NCBI RefSeq assembly: GCF_014898815.1
Contig: NW_026515501.1
Location: 186,001 to 250,000, forward strand
From: Panonychus citri
Taxonomy: Eukaryota > Arthropoda > Arachnida > Trombidiformes > Tetranychidae
Direction of reading: 5' to 3'
Length of the DNA stretch: 64,000 nt
Shown here one piece after another: positions 51,359 to 59,611 of this stretch. Made by a program: the position numbers and the translations under genes. The notes below the pieces were generated by a model, which saw only the letters and a program-made list of their open reading frames with translations, searched no databases and was not told the origin of the DNA. Position 1 is the first letter of the stretch. Every line of letters starts with the position of its first letter.

Positions 51359-54300
51359 CTACTCTTGGATCTTCAAGTCTAGATCATATGCCTTCTGCAA
51401 CCTTTAAGTTGTGTAAACCGAACAAAGAGTTTGTTCGAGAAGGAAAAGTTCTTCTGGATACTGGAGCTGCAATATCTGTATTGGATACCAGTGTAGCTAA
51501 AGAGCTTGGTGTTGATATTATTCATCATCAACGTAGTCTTCAAGGTATTGTCAAAGAATCATTTGTTACCTCTGCTGGATTTGCCTTTGCTTTGGTTAAA
51601 CATCCAGAGATGGAAGAACCGCGAATCATAAAGATGCAAATTGTTAATGATTTCGAACCCGTTTGTCTTATTGGAAACGCTTTCATTCACCTTTATTATA
51701 TGAGCATTACCAGTGATGGTATTGACTATAAAATTACCGCTAAAGAAACTCCTACAAGTCGACCTCTGAGTCCAACATTTTACTTTCGCTTCTGTACACC
51801 CGCCGAGACAGAAGAACTACTTGGTGCCACAATAAAGGTAACTGGTAATTATTCAAACTCCTACATTCTTGATAGTGTTAAAAAGATAAGTAATAATCCA
51901 AAAGGAAATTACCTCAATCCACCTGAGATTGAAATGGCTGATAAATTGGCCTGCAAAGTCAACCTATTAGACGAAAAAGTCATAATCGCAAAATGTGAAT
52001 TAATTGATCCTGTTCTATCGAACGAACTTTTTAGAGAAAAAATTGTTTCTCGAATTAATCCTGATCTCTCTGAAGATGAACAAAATTTACTTATTGACCT
52101 AATAGAGTCTTATCAAGACGTTTTCGCAAAACACAAGCACGATCTTGGTTTTGTTCCCAACTCAATTTGTCCAGTTAAAATTGAACTTGACAATCAACCG
52201 ATTCCTTATCAACGACCTTATCACTGTAAACGTGAACATCGTGAAGAATTTGAAAAAATTATTTCTGATTTAATCAAACATGATATCATTGAACCCTCTG
52301 AGGCCGAAGGAGGATCACCATCGATTCTTGTCCCTCGATCGGATGGATCCTTCAGAATGGTAACTGACTTTCGATTAGTCAATCGATTAACTCGAGTCCC
52401 GAAACACCCAATGCCATTAATAGATGACTGCTTAGAAGTGATTAGAGGTGGAAAGTACTTCAATCTCTTCGATTTAGCTCAAGGCTATCACCAGATAGAG
52501 CTACCACCGGAAGAGAGAGAAAAGACCGTTTTCGTCGTACCTTTTGGTAAGTTCCAGTACAAGCGTCTACCTATGGGCTTAAGTGGTGCTCCTTTTATTT
52601 TTCAACGTCTCATGAATAAAGTCTTAGATGGACTTCAGTTCAAAATTTGCATCGGTTACTTCGATGATGTTCCAGTCATGGGAAGTACATTTGAAGAACT
52701 TTTAATTAATACTCAATTGGTATTAGAAAGATTCCGTTTATATAACCTAAAGGTTAAACTCGAAAAGTGCAAACTTGGGTTTGACGAAATTGTTTTACTT
52801 GGTCATGTTGTTAATGGAAAAGGTATCAAACCTGATCCTAAGAAAGTCGAAGCTCTCAAGCGACTTCCTTATCCTCGAAATGTTCGAGAATTACAATCCT
52901 TATTGGGATGTTACAATTATTTCAGTCGGTATATCCCGAACTTCTCAACAATTGCTGCACCGTTATATCGGTTAACCTCAAAAGAAAAACGATTTAAGAT
53001 CTTAAATGAAGATCGAAAAACTTTGGATCATCTCAAAAACTCTTTGATTACAACAACTTTACTCGTTCATTACGATCCTAATTTACGACACAAAATTTCT
53101 GCTGACGCTTCTGATCATGCTGTTGGTGGTATCCTTTTACAAGAGGATAATGATTCTGAAAATTTTAATCCTGATTCTCCAATAGAAGAAATTAAAGATT
53201 GGAAACCTATTAGTTTTTATTCTGAAAAACTACAAAAACATCAACGAAACTATTCCGTTTCTGAAAAGGAATTATACGCTATTTTCGTTGGAATACGAAA
53301 ATATCACCATTATCTAGATAGTGATGAGTTTCTTGTGGAAACTGATCACCACGCTTTGTGTCAACTAACCAAAATTAAATGGAAAAATGCCCGTCTCGAA
53401 CGTTGGTCAATAATGTTGGAAACTTATAAGTTTAAAGTTATCTACAAAAAAGGTAACACTCATGCTGCTGATTGCTTCTCCCGGTACCAAAGTGAATGGG
53501 ACCATCGAAAACAATTAGATCCAGAAGAAGAATATTTGGATCGTTTACTCCTAATTGATTACTCTTATAATCTTGAAACTGAAATCGAACATGATATTGG
53601 AATGAATATCATTAACTTTGGACTTCCTTCTATTTTCTTCGAGTTGAAAAATCCTCCTCAAAATTCTTATTCTATCATGAATATTATTCATCAAATTAGT
53701 CCAATTCCAAACTCTGATTTGATCAAGGAACCATCTCCTTATCAACAATTAACTGAATGGCAAGAGAAAGTGCTACAACAACAATTAAACAATCCTGAAA
53801 TCAACAAGATTCGCCAAGCTGTTGAATCTAAAGATTCTGAAACTCTGTGTAAGTTTCTAATTCGCGATAATTTGCTTTACCGAAAAGATACTTCAATTCC
53901 ACATCAAGTTAAATTGGTAATTACTCCTGAAATCTTGAAAGAGATTTTCAAATATGAACACAGTTCACCCCTTGGTGGTCATTTTGCTTGTGAAAAAACG
54001 TATCGTCAAATTGCTCGTCGATTCTGGTCGAAATATCTTCATGATATGGTACTACAATTATGTAATAATTGTCGAACTTGTCAACTTGCTAAACCCGCTA
54101 ATATTATTTACGTGGATCCTTCAACTAAACCAATTCCTGAAAGAATCTTTGACCGATTCGAAATGGATGTTCTTGGACCAATAACGGTAAACAATTCCAA
54201 AAAATACATTATCGTCTTAGTTGACATCTTATCACGTTATGTTTTCGCTAAGTTAACATCTAATCAAACTGCTATTACAGTTATAAACTTTCTCACTCAC

Positions 54301-57216
54301 ATTTTCCAAAATTACAGTTTTCCAAAGGTCATTCAGACTGACCAAGGTACAAATTTTACTTCGAATGCCGTATTCGAATTTCTTAAAGAAAAAGGAGTTA
54401 AACACGAAATTTCTAACCCTTATCACCCTCAATCACAAGGTGTAGTTGAACGCTCAAATCGTACAATAGCTGAGAGGCTTAGATCTTATATCATAGAAAA
54501 TGGTACAAAAAACATTAAGAATGCATTAGAAGCTTCGATCTTTGCGATAAACACTTCCGTCCACAAAATTACCAAATTCTCTCCTTACTTTCTCGTCTAT
54601 GGACGACACCCTCGAAAACCTCTAGATAATTTACTTAACCTTGATGATCATTCTGATCTTGATGTTTCTAAGGCTAGAAAAATAGCTATCGCTCGATTAC
54701 ATTCCCAACAATTGTATCAAATCAATAGAACCAAAAAATTACATCAACAATCTCCTTATAAGGAAGGTGATTTCATCTATCTGAAAGATGAATCTGTCGA
54801 TTCTAAATTGAGTAAAAAACTTCGAGAAAAATACATTGGACCTTTTCTTGTTTGTGGTCTGCAAAAGGGCTCGTTACTTTTATTAGATCCTGAAGATTAT
54901 AATCTTTTTAGTGCTAATGTCTCAAATACCAAACCATTCGTCGGTGAATTAGACGAAGAAATGATCAAATTACGAAATGATTATTTCGATCCTGATTCTT
55001 TCCTTGAAAGAGAAAACTTTCATTCTGATGAATTCATTGAGAGAGCTACCAGTTTTCTTCCTGAATTTAATTCTGAGTTAGATCCTAATTCTAATCTTGA
55101 AAATTCCAATTCTGATCATTCATCTATAAATGAGATTGATGTTCAACAAAGTGAAACTAACATTGATAATGATGTTTCTAATGACTTTAATCTTCCTGAT
55201 GCTTTAACATCAACAATTGACAATGATCATTATCTTGATGAAATATTTACAAATCAAACCTCAACTAAACCTAAACGCAAATATCAAACTGTTGATAAAC
55301 TAATCTCATCTCAACAAACTCTGGATTCTGGAGATAAACCTTTAACTCGTTCTCGAAAACGCAAACAAAACAACATTTTCATTATTTACTATTGTAAATT
55401 AACCCAAGAGATTAACAAAGTTAATTGTTTCAAACAATTAAAACGAATTGAAATAATCGATTATCGATCAATTAATCGATCACAGTTATTACTGTATAAA
55501 GAGTTAAATTGGTTCCCGCCTACAAAATGGTTCATCGATTGTCTTTGTTATAAAGTTAATTATAAGTCATCTCTTGACCTCAACGCTTTAATTAACATCC
55601 AATTAAGTGCTTTTAAACGCTCTTTTAGCTTCTTTGTGACTAAAGTTGTTTTCTTAAGCTTTTCTTGCTATAACAAGCGTTTCTCTTCAACAACAATTGA
55701 TATAAAAATGTCGAATTCTCAACCATTAACCACAGTTATAACTCGTATTTTGTCTAATGGAGATGAAGAAGAAGTAGATTGTTCAGTTCTACCTGTTCTC
55801 TCACCAGTGATCTCTAAACCTTTCAATTTTAGTGTTCAAACCTCTCCAACTTCATCTGAAATCGATTTCAAAACTATTGAAAAAATTAACCAAAGTTATA
55901 ATCGTGATCAACCTGAGGCAAGTTCATCAAAGAAACGACCTCATTCACCTGAATCTATGGATTCATCAAGTTCATCATCAACCCACTCAACTGTTGTTCG
56001 TGTTAAACTCTCACCCGCTCAACAAATCAATTCTAATAACAAAAGTTATTCTGGTGACAAAATGGAAAATGTTCCAACCAAATTGAGATCATCTAAAGTT
56101 CCTGTTCCAAAGGACCCTGAATATAAACATCAACCCCGTTATTTGAAACCTGATGAATACACATTCGAACCTAATGAGTATCCCAATCCTCTTCCTACTG
56201 CTCCACCAAGCAACTTACTTTCTATCGAAAGATTCAGAAAGATAAAGGAACAAGTCGATGATAAAGCTCTAACTTTTTTAAAGATAAAAGAAAAATTTGA
56301 AAAATCAATCCGTGAGAAGATATTCCTGAACTTGTACCAAGACGAATCAATTTTCACCGTCCCTCTACCAAAGATCCCTCATGGTATCGCTAAAGCTCAT
56401 GTTATAAACGAAAATTTAACCAAAATTCTGGACAAAATAAGGTGCTATTTGTGTGAACAAATTTGTATTCAACCTCTGAGTTGTCAATCTTGCCATAAAT
56501 GGTATTGCTCTTTATGCGTTAAATGGTTACGTGAGTTGGTCATCACCTTAAAACTCGTACCTTTTGATAATTCGAACAAATTTTTGTGCCTTTTACCTTA
56601 TTGTATCTACAAGTTTTCAAAAGTTGACGATTATCCACTTATTGAAAATGTTCCCACGACTACCAATTACATTCTCTATAGAGAAAGTAAATTCATTTGC
56701 CGCCGATCTCATTGTTTAAAACCTATCAGTTCTGGTTTATTCATTCAACATGAGAACTCCTGTCGAAAAGGATTATTCCAAGAGGAACTTGACTTGGATT
56801 TCCAAACCCCTTTCGTTCAAGGAAAAAGTAAAGATGAACTTAAATTGGCAATTCCTAATCGATTAATGAAATATCTACCTCCTCACCTTAAAAATGTTGA
56901 CCCACCTGAAATTGATTACTCAACCCATGAGTTCAATACTAAAAATCAACTACAGTTGTATGCCTGTTTGGTAAAAATGAGAGAGGAAACTCCAACTGAC
57001 CCTTTCCTTGCTCCTCTCGCTATCCGAAGTTTCACTAACTTACGATTAAGTTTCTGGAATAATTTTAAAAGATCTAGAGATTCATCTGAACCACTTGACG
57101 AAGCTGAAGAGTTCGTACAAAAATGGGATTTCCACCTATCACAGGTAACCTCCTTACGATCACCCGACTCGCCCCCGAACTCATTTTTGGTCACAAGTAC
57201 CACAGTACTTGATTGA
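51274..57216 (+). CDS. Pol polyprotein (PR-RT-RNaseH-IN) with in-frame 3' extension
   Basis: Ty3/Gypsy polymerase; residues are counted from 51274. Aspartic protease with DTGA at 62-65. Reverse transcriptase about 260-540, with FDLAQGYHQI (D400), the LPMGLSGAPF motif and catalytic YFDD at 462-465. RNase H about 580-720 (ADASDHAVGG with D611, SEKELYAI, VETDHHAL). Integrase has an HHCC finger (H896, H903, C933, C936), a core D965-D1023-E1059 with 35 residues between the last two, and a GPF module at 1189-1191. These are the catalytic residues expected of an active enzyme. After about residue 1200 comes an acidic tail, then basic KPKRK and SRKRK clusters near 1360 that could direct nuclear entry. 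The frame does not stop there. It continues through 112 codons of uncertain status and on into the RING-like region, ending at 57216. Pol is probably made by frameshifting from Gag. Confidence 0.93.
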   Translation: MVKAEPEISAVRNSDFIFTLSSSEERYLTTLGSSSLDHMPSATFKLCKPNKEFVREGKVLLDTGAAISVLDTSVAKELGVDIIHHQRSLQGIVKESFVTSAGFAFALVKHPEMEEPRIIKMQIVNDFEPVCLIGNAFIHLYYMSITSDGIDYKITAKETPTSRPLSPTFYFRFCTPAETEELLGATIKVTGNYSNSYILDSVKKISNNPKGNYLNPPEIEMADKLACKVNLLDEKVIIAKCELIDPVLSNELFREKIVSRINPDLSEDEQNLLIDLIESYQDVFAKHKHDLGFVPNSICPVKIELDNQPIPYQRPYHCKREHREEFEKIISDLIKHDIIEPSEAEGGSPSILVPRSDGSFRMVTDFRLVNRLTRVPKHPMPLIDDCLEVIRGGKYFNLFDLAQGYHQIELPPEEREKTVFVVPFGKFQYKRLPMGLSGAPFIFQRLMNKVLDGLQFKICIGYFDDVPVMGSTFEELLINTQLVLERFRLYNLKVKLEKCKLGFDEIVLLGHVVNGKGIKPDPKKVEALKRLPYPRNVRELQSLLGCYNYFSRYIPNFSTIAAPLYRLTSKEKRFKILNEDRKTLDHLKNSLITTTLLVHYDPNLRHKISADASDHAVGGILLQEDNDSENFNPDSPIEEIKDWKPISFYSEKLQKHQRNYSVSEKELYAIFVGIRKYHHYLDSDEFLVETDHHALCQLTKIKWKNARLERWSIMLETYKFKVIYKKGNTHAADCFSRYQSEWDHRKQLDPEEEYLDRLLLIDYSYNLETEIEHDIGMNIINFGLPSIFFELKNPPQNSYSIMNIIHQISPIPNSDLIKEPSPYQQLTEWQEKVLQQQLNNPEINKIRQAVESKDSETLCKFLIRDNLLYRKDTSIPHQVKLVITPEILKEIFKYEHSSPLGGHFACEKTYRQIARRFWSKYLHDMVLQLCNNCRTCQLAKPANIIYVDPSTKPIPERIFDRFEMDVLGPITVNNSKKYIIVLVDILSRYVFAKLTSNQTAITVINFLTHIFQNYSFPKVIQTDQGTNFTSNAVFEFLKEKGVKHEISNPYHPQSQGVVERSNRTIAERLRSYIIENGTKNIKNALEASIFAINTSVHKITKFSPYFLVYGRHPRKPLDNLLNLDDHSDLDVSKARKIAIARLHSQQLYQINRTKKLHQQSPYKEGDFIYLKDESVDSKLSKKLREKYIGPFLVCGLQKGSLLLLDPEDYNLFSANVSNTKPFVGELDEEMIKLRNDYFDPDSFLERENFHSDEFIERATSFLPEFNSELDPNSNLENSNSDHSSINEIDVQQSETNIDNDVSNDFNLPDALTSTIDNDHYLDEIFTNQTSTKPKRKYQTVDKLISSQQTLDSGDKPLTRSRKRKQNNIFIIYYCKLTQEINKVNCFKQLKRIEIIDYRSINRSQLLLYKELNWFPPTKWFIDCLCYKVNYKSSLDLNALINIQLSAFKRSFSFFVTKVVFLSFSCYNKRFSSTTIDIKMSNSQPLTTVITRILSNGDEEEVDCSVLPVLSPVISKPFNFSVQTSPTSSEIDFKTIEKINQSYNRDQPEASSSKKRPHSPESMDSSSSSSTHSTVVRVKLSPAQQINSNNKSYSGDKMENVPTKLRSSKVPVPKDPEYKHQPRYLKPDEYTFEPNEYPNPLPTAPPSNLLSIERFRKIKEQVDDKALTFLKIKEKFEKSIREKIFLNLYQDESIFTVPLPKIPHGIAKAHVINENLTKILDKIRCYLCEQICIQPLSCQSCHKWYCSLCVKWLRELVITLKLVPFDNSNKFLCLLPYCIYKFSKVDDYPLIENVPTTTNYILYRESKFICRRSHCLKPISSGLFIQHENSCRKGLFQEELDLDFQTPFVQGKSKDELKLAIPNRLMKYLPPHLKNVDPPEIDYSTHEFNTKNQLQLYACLVKMREETPTDPFLAPLAIRSFTNLRLSFWNNFKRSRDSSEPLDEAEEFVQKWDFHLSQVTSLRSPDSPPNSFLVTSTTVLD
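55372..55707 (+). other. Open spacer between integrase tail and third ORF
   Basis: 112 codons with no stop in the Pol frame, but the translation (Phe/Ile/Tyr/Cys-rich, no domain) looks unlike the polar integrase tail before it and the Ser/Pro-rich start of the next region. It contains TTTTAG-type acceptor words (for example at about 55623-55628) that could serve a subgenomic spliced mRNA starting at ATG 55708. Either this is a non-coding leader that happens to be open, or Pol and the third region form one fusion protein. Confidence 0.4.
55708..57144 (+). CDS. Third ORF, first part: RING-like/zinc-cluster protein
   Basis: 479 codons from ATG 55708, in the same frame as Pol. Residues here are counted from this ATG. 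About 1-130 is Ser/Pro-rich and probably disordered (a Ser run near residue 92, KKRPHSPE). About 165-240 is charged and helical. A RING-like cluster follows: C246-x2-C249-x9-C259-x2-C262-H263-x3-C267-x2-C270, then C294-x4-C299 where a classic RING has C-x2-C. A second cluster, C-x4-C-x11-H-x4-C (near FICRRSHC), recalls TRAF-type fingers. RING domains commonly recruit ubiquitin-conjugating enzymes, but the atypical spacing makes E3 activity only a possibility. There is no signal peptide or membrane span, so it is not an envelope protein. This position is where some Gypsy elements carry env. It probably continues into 57206-58792. I do not know a described homologue. Confidence 0.6.
57145..57205 (+). 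other. Frame-change zone: 61-bp candidate intron or indel
   Basis: The Pol-frame reading ends at 57216 and the downstream reading frame opens at 57149, so the two overlap in different frames. A GT donor (CAG/GTAACC at 57145) and AG acceptor (ACCACAG at 57205) bound 61 bases and join the frames exactly in phase 0. Against an intron, the segment is unusually C-rich (GCCCCCG at 57171-57177), has little pyrimidine tract before the AG, and reads plausibly as protein in the downstream frame. A single-base length error in the C5 run would also reconcile the frames, as would programmed +1 shifting. Confidence 0.5.
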
Positions 57217-58792
57217 TGATTCAATCGAATGGCTTAAAGTAGCTCAAGGTCGTCCTCGAGTTCAAAGAGCTGCTTCTATCATTTCAATTTCCTCAGATGT
57301 AAGTGAAAGTGATGTCCCTTTCATAAGAATCAACCCACTCTCCCGACTATCATCGGAAAAACAATCAATTCTTAAATCTAAAATAAAAGAATGGTTCCCG
57401 TCATTAAAGGAATTCTACAATCCTGAGAATCCGTCGAAAATAACTAATCACCAAAAAGCTCAAGTTCGTCAAAATCGACAAAAATATGCTGCTGTTGAAT
57501 TTCAACGATTGACTATAATCAATCTTCCTCAACTTCCAGAAAAGTTTGAAAAGGCAATTGAAGAAAATACTAAACTTCATCCTAATCCCTCAACAGTTTT
57601 CTCCATTCATATGAGCTACGTAAGAAATAACGTTTACAATTATCGAACTGAAAAATGGTCACCTATTCCAACCCCTGTCTGGGTAATAATCGTCGATGGA
57701 TATGGTGAAATTATTTACGAAACTTTTGTTCGCTATAGCAAAGTTGATTACATGGATACTCGGTATCATGGATTAAAATTCCGAGATCTAAGATATGCTA
57801 AGCATATATCTTCTGTTAAAGATCAACTGATTACCTATTTGGCTACAGCCGAAATCATTGTCGGCTCCGGATTAATCAAAATGTTCCGATCAATTGAACT
57901 TTCTGATCAAGAAATTTCCTTCTTAAAGCCAAAGCTTCGTGAAATAACTCAGTTCTTTTCACCCTATCGAGCTTCCCCTGCTGCTCTTTCATTAATTTCA
58001 TTTTTGGTATTTTCTGGTTTTACCATTAAACTTGAAGCTCATTCGCCAGGTATTGAAGCTATAACTTCAATGAAACTCTACATGTCTTTCTGGCAAGACA
58101 TCGAAGATCGATGTTCAATCCTAGGATCTGGTATTCATCATGGAAACACCGATTACACTTGTGGTAATTTAAAAGTTTCTCAATTACTAAAAATCTACTC
58201 TGATCGTGTAGATAAAAAAGAAGTCGAATGGCCCGAAGATTGGAGCTATTACTCATTTGGAAATAGAGAATACCCTGAATACACCAAAGATTTGTGTATT
58301 ACTCCTCTAGGAACACCCAAACCAGGACAATCTCCCCGATTGGTGTACTCAAGTACCTATGCTGGTCCACCTATACAACCTCAAAGTCCACGGCTCCATA
58401 AGAGTCCGAATAAAATTAAAATTCCTGACAAAGAAACTCGACCCTCAGTGGAAATAATCAAAGTTATCGAACAACCAACATCTATAAATGTTCCAAAAGC
58501 TCCTAAAGTTAAAGAACCTGAATGTGTTCAACTAAGTTCAACATCAACTGAAGTTCCAGATGAACTTCCTTCATCTCAAGATTCTGTATTCCAAAGTTCC
58601 CAAGAATCATATGAACGATGGCAACAAGAGAGAGCTGCTCTATTACAATTTCCCTCGAGTCAAATTCGAAATGACGTTTTCTATCCCGTCTCATCTCCTA
58701 TCAGAGAAATCCCGGAAAGCCCGGAACGTGATGCTCGTCGAATAAGTCGTGAAGCCTTGATGAGGGCTCTTAGTCAAAGTCCACGGCAGTGA
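57206..58792 (+). CDS. Third ORF, second part: REXO4/ISG20-like pseudo-exonuclease
   Basis: 528 residues; the frame opens at 57149. By eye, about 57600-58100 follows the order of DEDDh exonucleases of the REXO4/ISG20 type: a VWVIIVDGYGEIIYETFVR strand pair (57679-57735), a Val-Asp-Tyr-Met-Asp-Thr-Arg...Gly-Leu turn, EIIVGSGLIKMF (57851-57886) where active enzymes have VGH..ND, and HSPGIEAITSMKLY (58040-58081) where they have H.S..DA...LY. The catalytic acids appear lost: the DxE of motif I is not visible upstream of VWVI, Asp of motif II is replaced, and Asp of motif III is Glu; only the His survives. It may bind RNA or protein rather than cut. The C-terminal ~190 residues are Ser/Pro-rich with repeated QSPR motifs. 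The TGA stop is formed by the first three bases of the 3' LTR. Assignment is by visual pattern only. Confidence 0.6.
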   Translation, partial: YLIDDSIEWLKVAQGRPRVQRAASIISISSDVSESDVPFIRINPLSRLSSEKQSILKSKIKEWFPSLKEFYNPENPSKITNHQKAQVRQNRQKYAAVEFQRLTIINLPQLPEKFEKAIEENTKLHPNPSTVFSIHMSYVRNNVYNYRTEKWSPIPTPVWVIIVDGYGEIIYETFVRYSKVDYMDTRYHGLKFRDLRYAKHISSVKDQLITYLATAEIIVGSGLIKMFRSIELSDQEISFLKPKLREITQFFSPYRASPAALSLISFLVFSGFTIKLEAHSPGIEAITSMKLYMSFWQDIEDRCSILGSGIHHGNTDYTCGNLKVSQLLKIYSDRVDKKEVEWPEDWSYYSFGNREYPEYTKDLCITPLGTPKPGQSPRLVYSSTYAGPPIQPQSPRLHKSPNKIKIPDKETRPSVEIIKVIEQPTSINVPKAPKVKEPECVQLSSTSTEVPDELPSSQDSVFQSSQESYERWQQERAALLQFPSSQIRNDVFYPVSSPIREIPESPERDARRISREALMRALSQSPRQ

Positions 58793-59607
58793 AGGGTTAA
58801 ATTCCCATTTCCCACCAAGTCTCTAGACTCATTCAACGATCATGAATTTCTTATTCATTTTATTTATCTTAATCTCTTTTTCCCAACAACTATAATTGTT
58901 AATCCAAAAACCGTTTTCTTTTCATTTTTAATTTTCCTTAATTTTGTCGTTTAAAGAAAGACAACAAATTTCTCTTTCTTTTCTTTACCTTTTATCTTAT
59001 TATGTTTAACTAATTGTTCATTTTGATTAACCTTATCATCATAGTGCAAACAGCTCTAGCTGTTAAAAGCTAAAAAGATGATACATTTTATCTTCTTAAC
59101 AACTTTAATTGTTAAGATAATCTTATCTTTCTTTCCCCTTTTATGTTTTCCCCATTTTAATGATTTTCTTTAATTTGATTTTCTATTCTTTTTATCAGTT
59201 AGAATTAAGAGTTCAACACAAAGTGTTAATTTGTTTCATCTCGTCCATGCTCTTACATTTTAATTCTCACATTTCTTAATTAATAAAACTTTAGTTTTCT
59301 TGCAATTTTAATTGTGATTAAATTTCAATTGTAGTAATTAGTATTATTATTTTCCTCCGGTGACGATCCTTTCGAATCTGTTTCCTCTGATCTGACGTGG
59401 TTGTGAAAGGCAGATCAAATCTTCTGATTAATCAGTGCTAATCCTCTAAGATTATCTCTTTTCAGTTCTCCTCAATTCAGCTAAGTTATTACTTAAATCC
59501 CTGAATTGAACCTCCTCACTAAGTTGCAGCCCAACAGTGAATTTTGAAATTTGATAATAATCTTGTCCGACCTTTTCTTTGGTCATTCTTCCATTTTCAT
59601 CCTTTCA
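58790..59607 (+). repeat. 3' LTR of retrotransposon 2
   Basis: 818 bases matching 49065-49894 apart from small indels and a few substitutions. It carries AATAAA at 59282-59287 and the inverted repeat CTTAACAA/TTGTTAAG at about 59095-59116. Its TGA start doubles as the stop codon of the upstream gene. The last ~22 bases (TTCTTCCATTTTCATCCTTTCA) are clearly more diverged from the 5' LTR than the rest. Confidence 0.85.
59282..59287 (+). terminator. AATAAA poly(A) signal in the 3' LTR
   Basis: Consensus hexamer at the position equivalent to 49554-49559. It is the likely 3'-end signal for Gag-Pol and third-ORF transcripts. Confidence 0.5.
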
Positions 59608-59611
59608 TATT
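59608..59611. other. Target-site duplication TATT, right copy
   Basis: Matches 49061-49064 and directly follows the CA end of the 3' LTR. Confidence 0.7.

Larger units (their letters stand above)
49065..59607 (+). mobile_element. Retrotransposon 2: Ty3/Gypsy LTR element with an extra 3' gene
   Basis: Complete 10,543-bp LTR element. LTRs of 830 and 818 bp start TGAAGGG and end CCTTTCA, flanked by TATT duplications. Inside are a primer-binding site 2 bases after the 5' LTR, Gag with a zinc knuckle, a Pol with order protease, RT, RNase H, integrase (Ty3/Gypsy order), and a further ~1000-codon region with RING-like and exonuclease-like segments. Pol is in the -1 frame relative to Gag. The LTRs differ mainly by small insertions and deletions. 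Coding frames are open apart from one frame change at about 57.15-57.2 kb, so the copy is young and may be intact if that change is an intron or an assembly error. Confidence 0.93.

Noticed and set aside
57206..58792. Envelope gene at the 3' end of retrotransposon 2
   Set aside because: No signal peptide, hydrophobic membrane span or furin-like site is visible. The content is RING-like and exonuclease-like instead.
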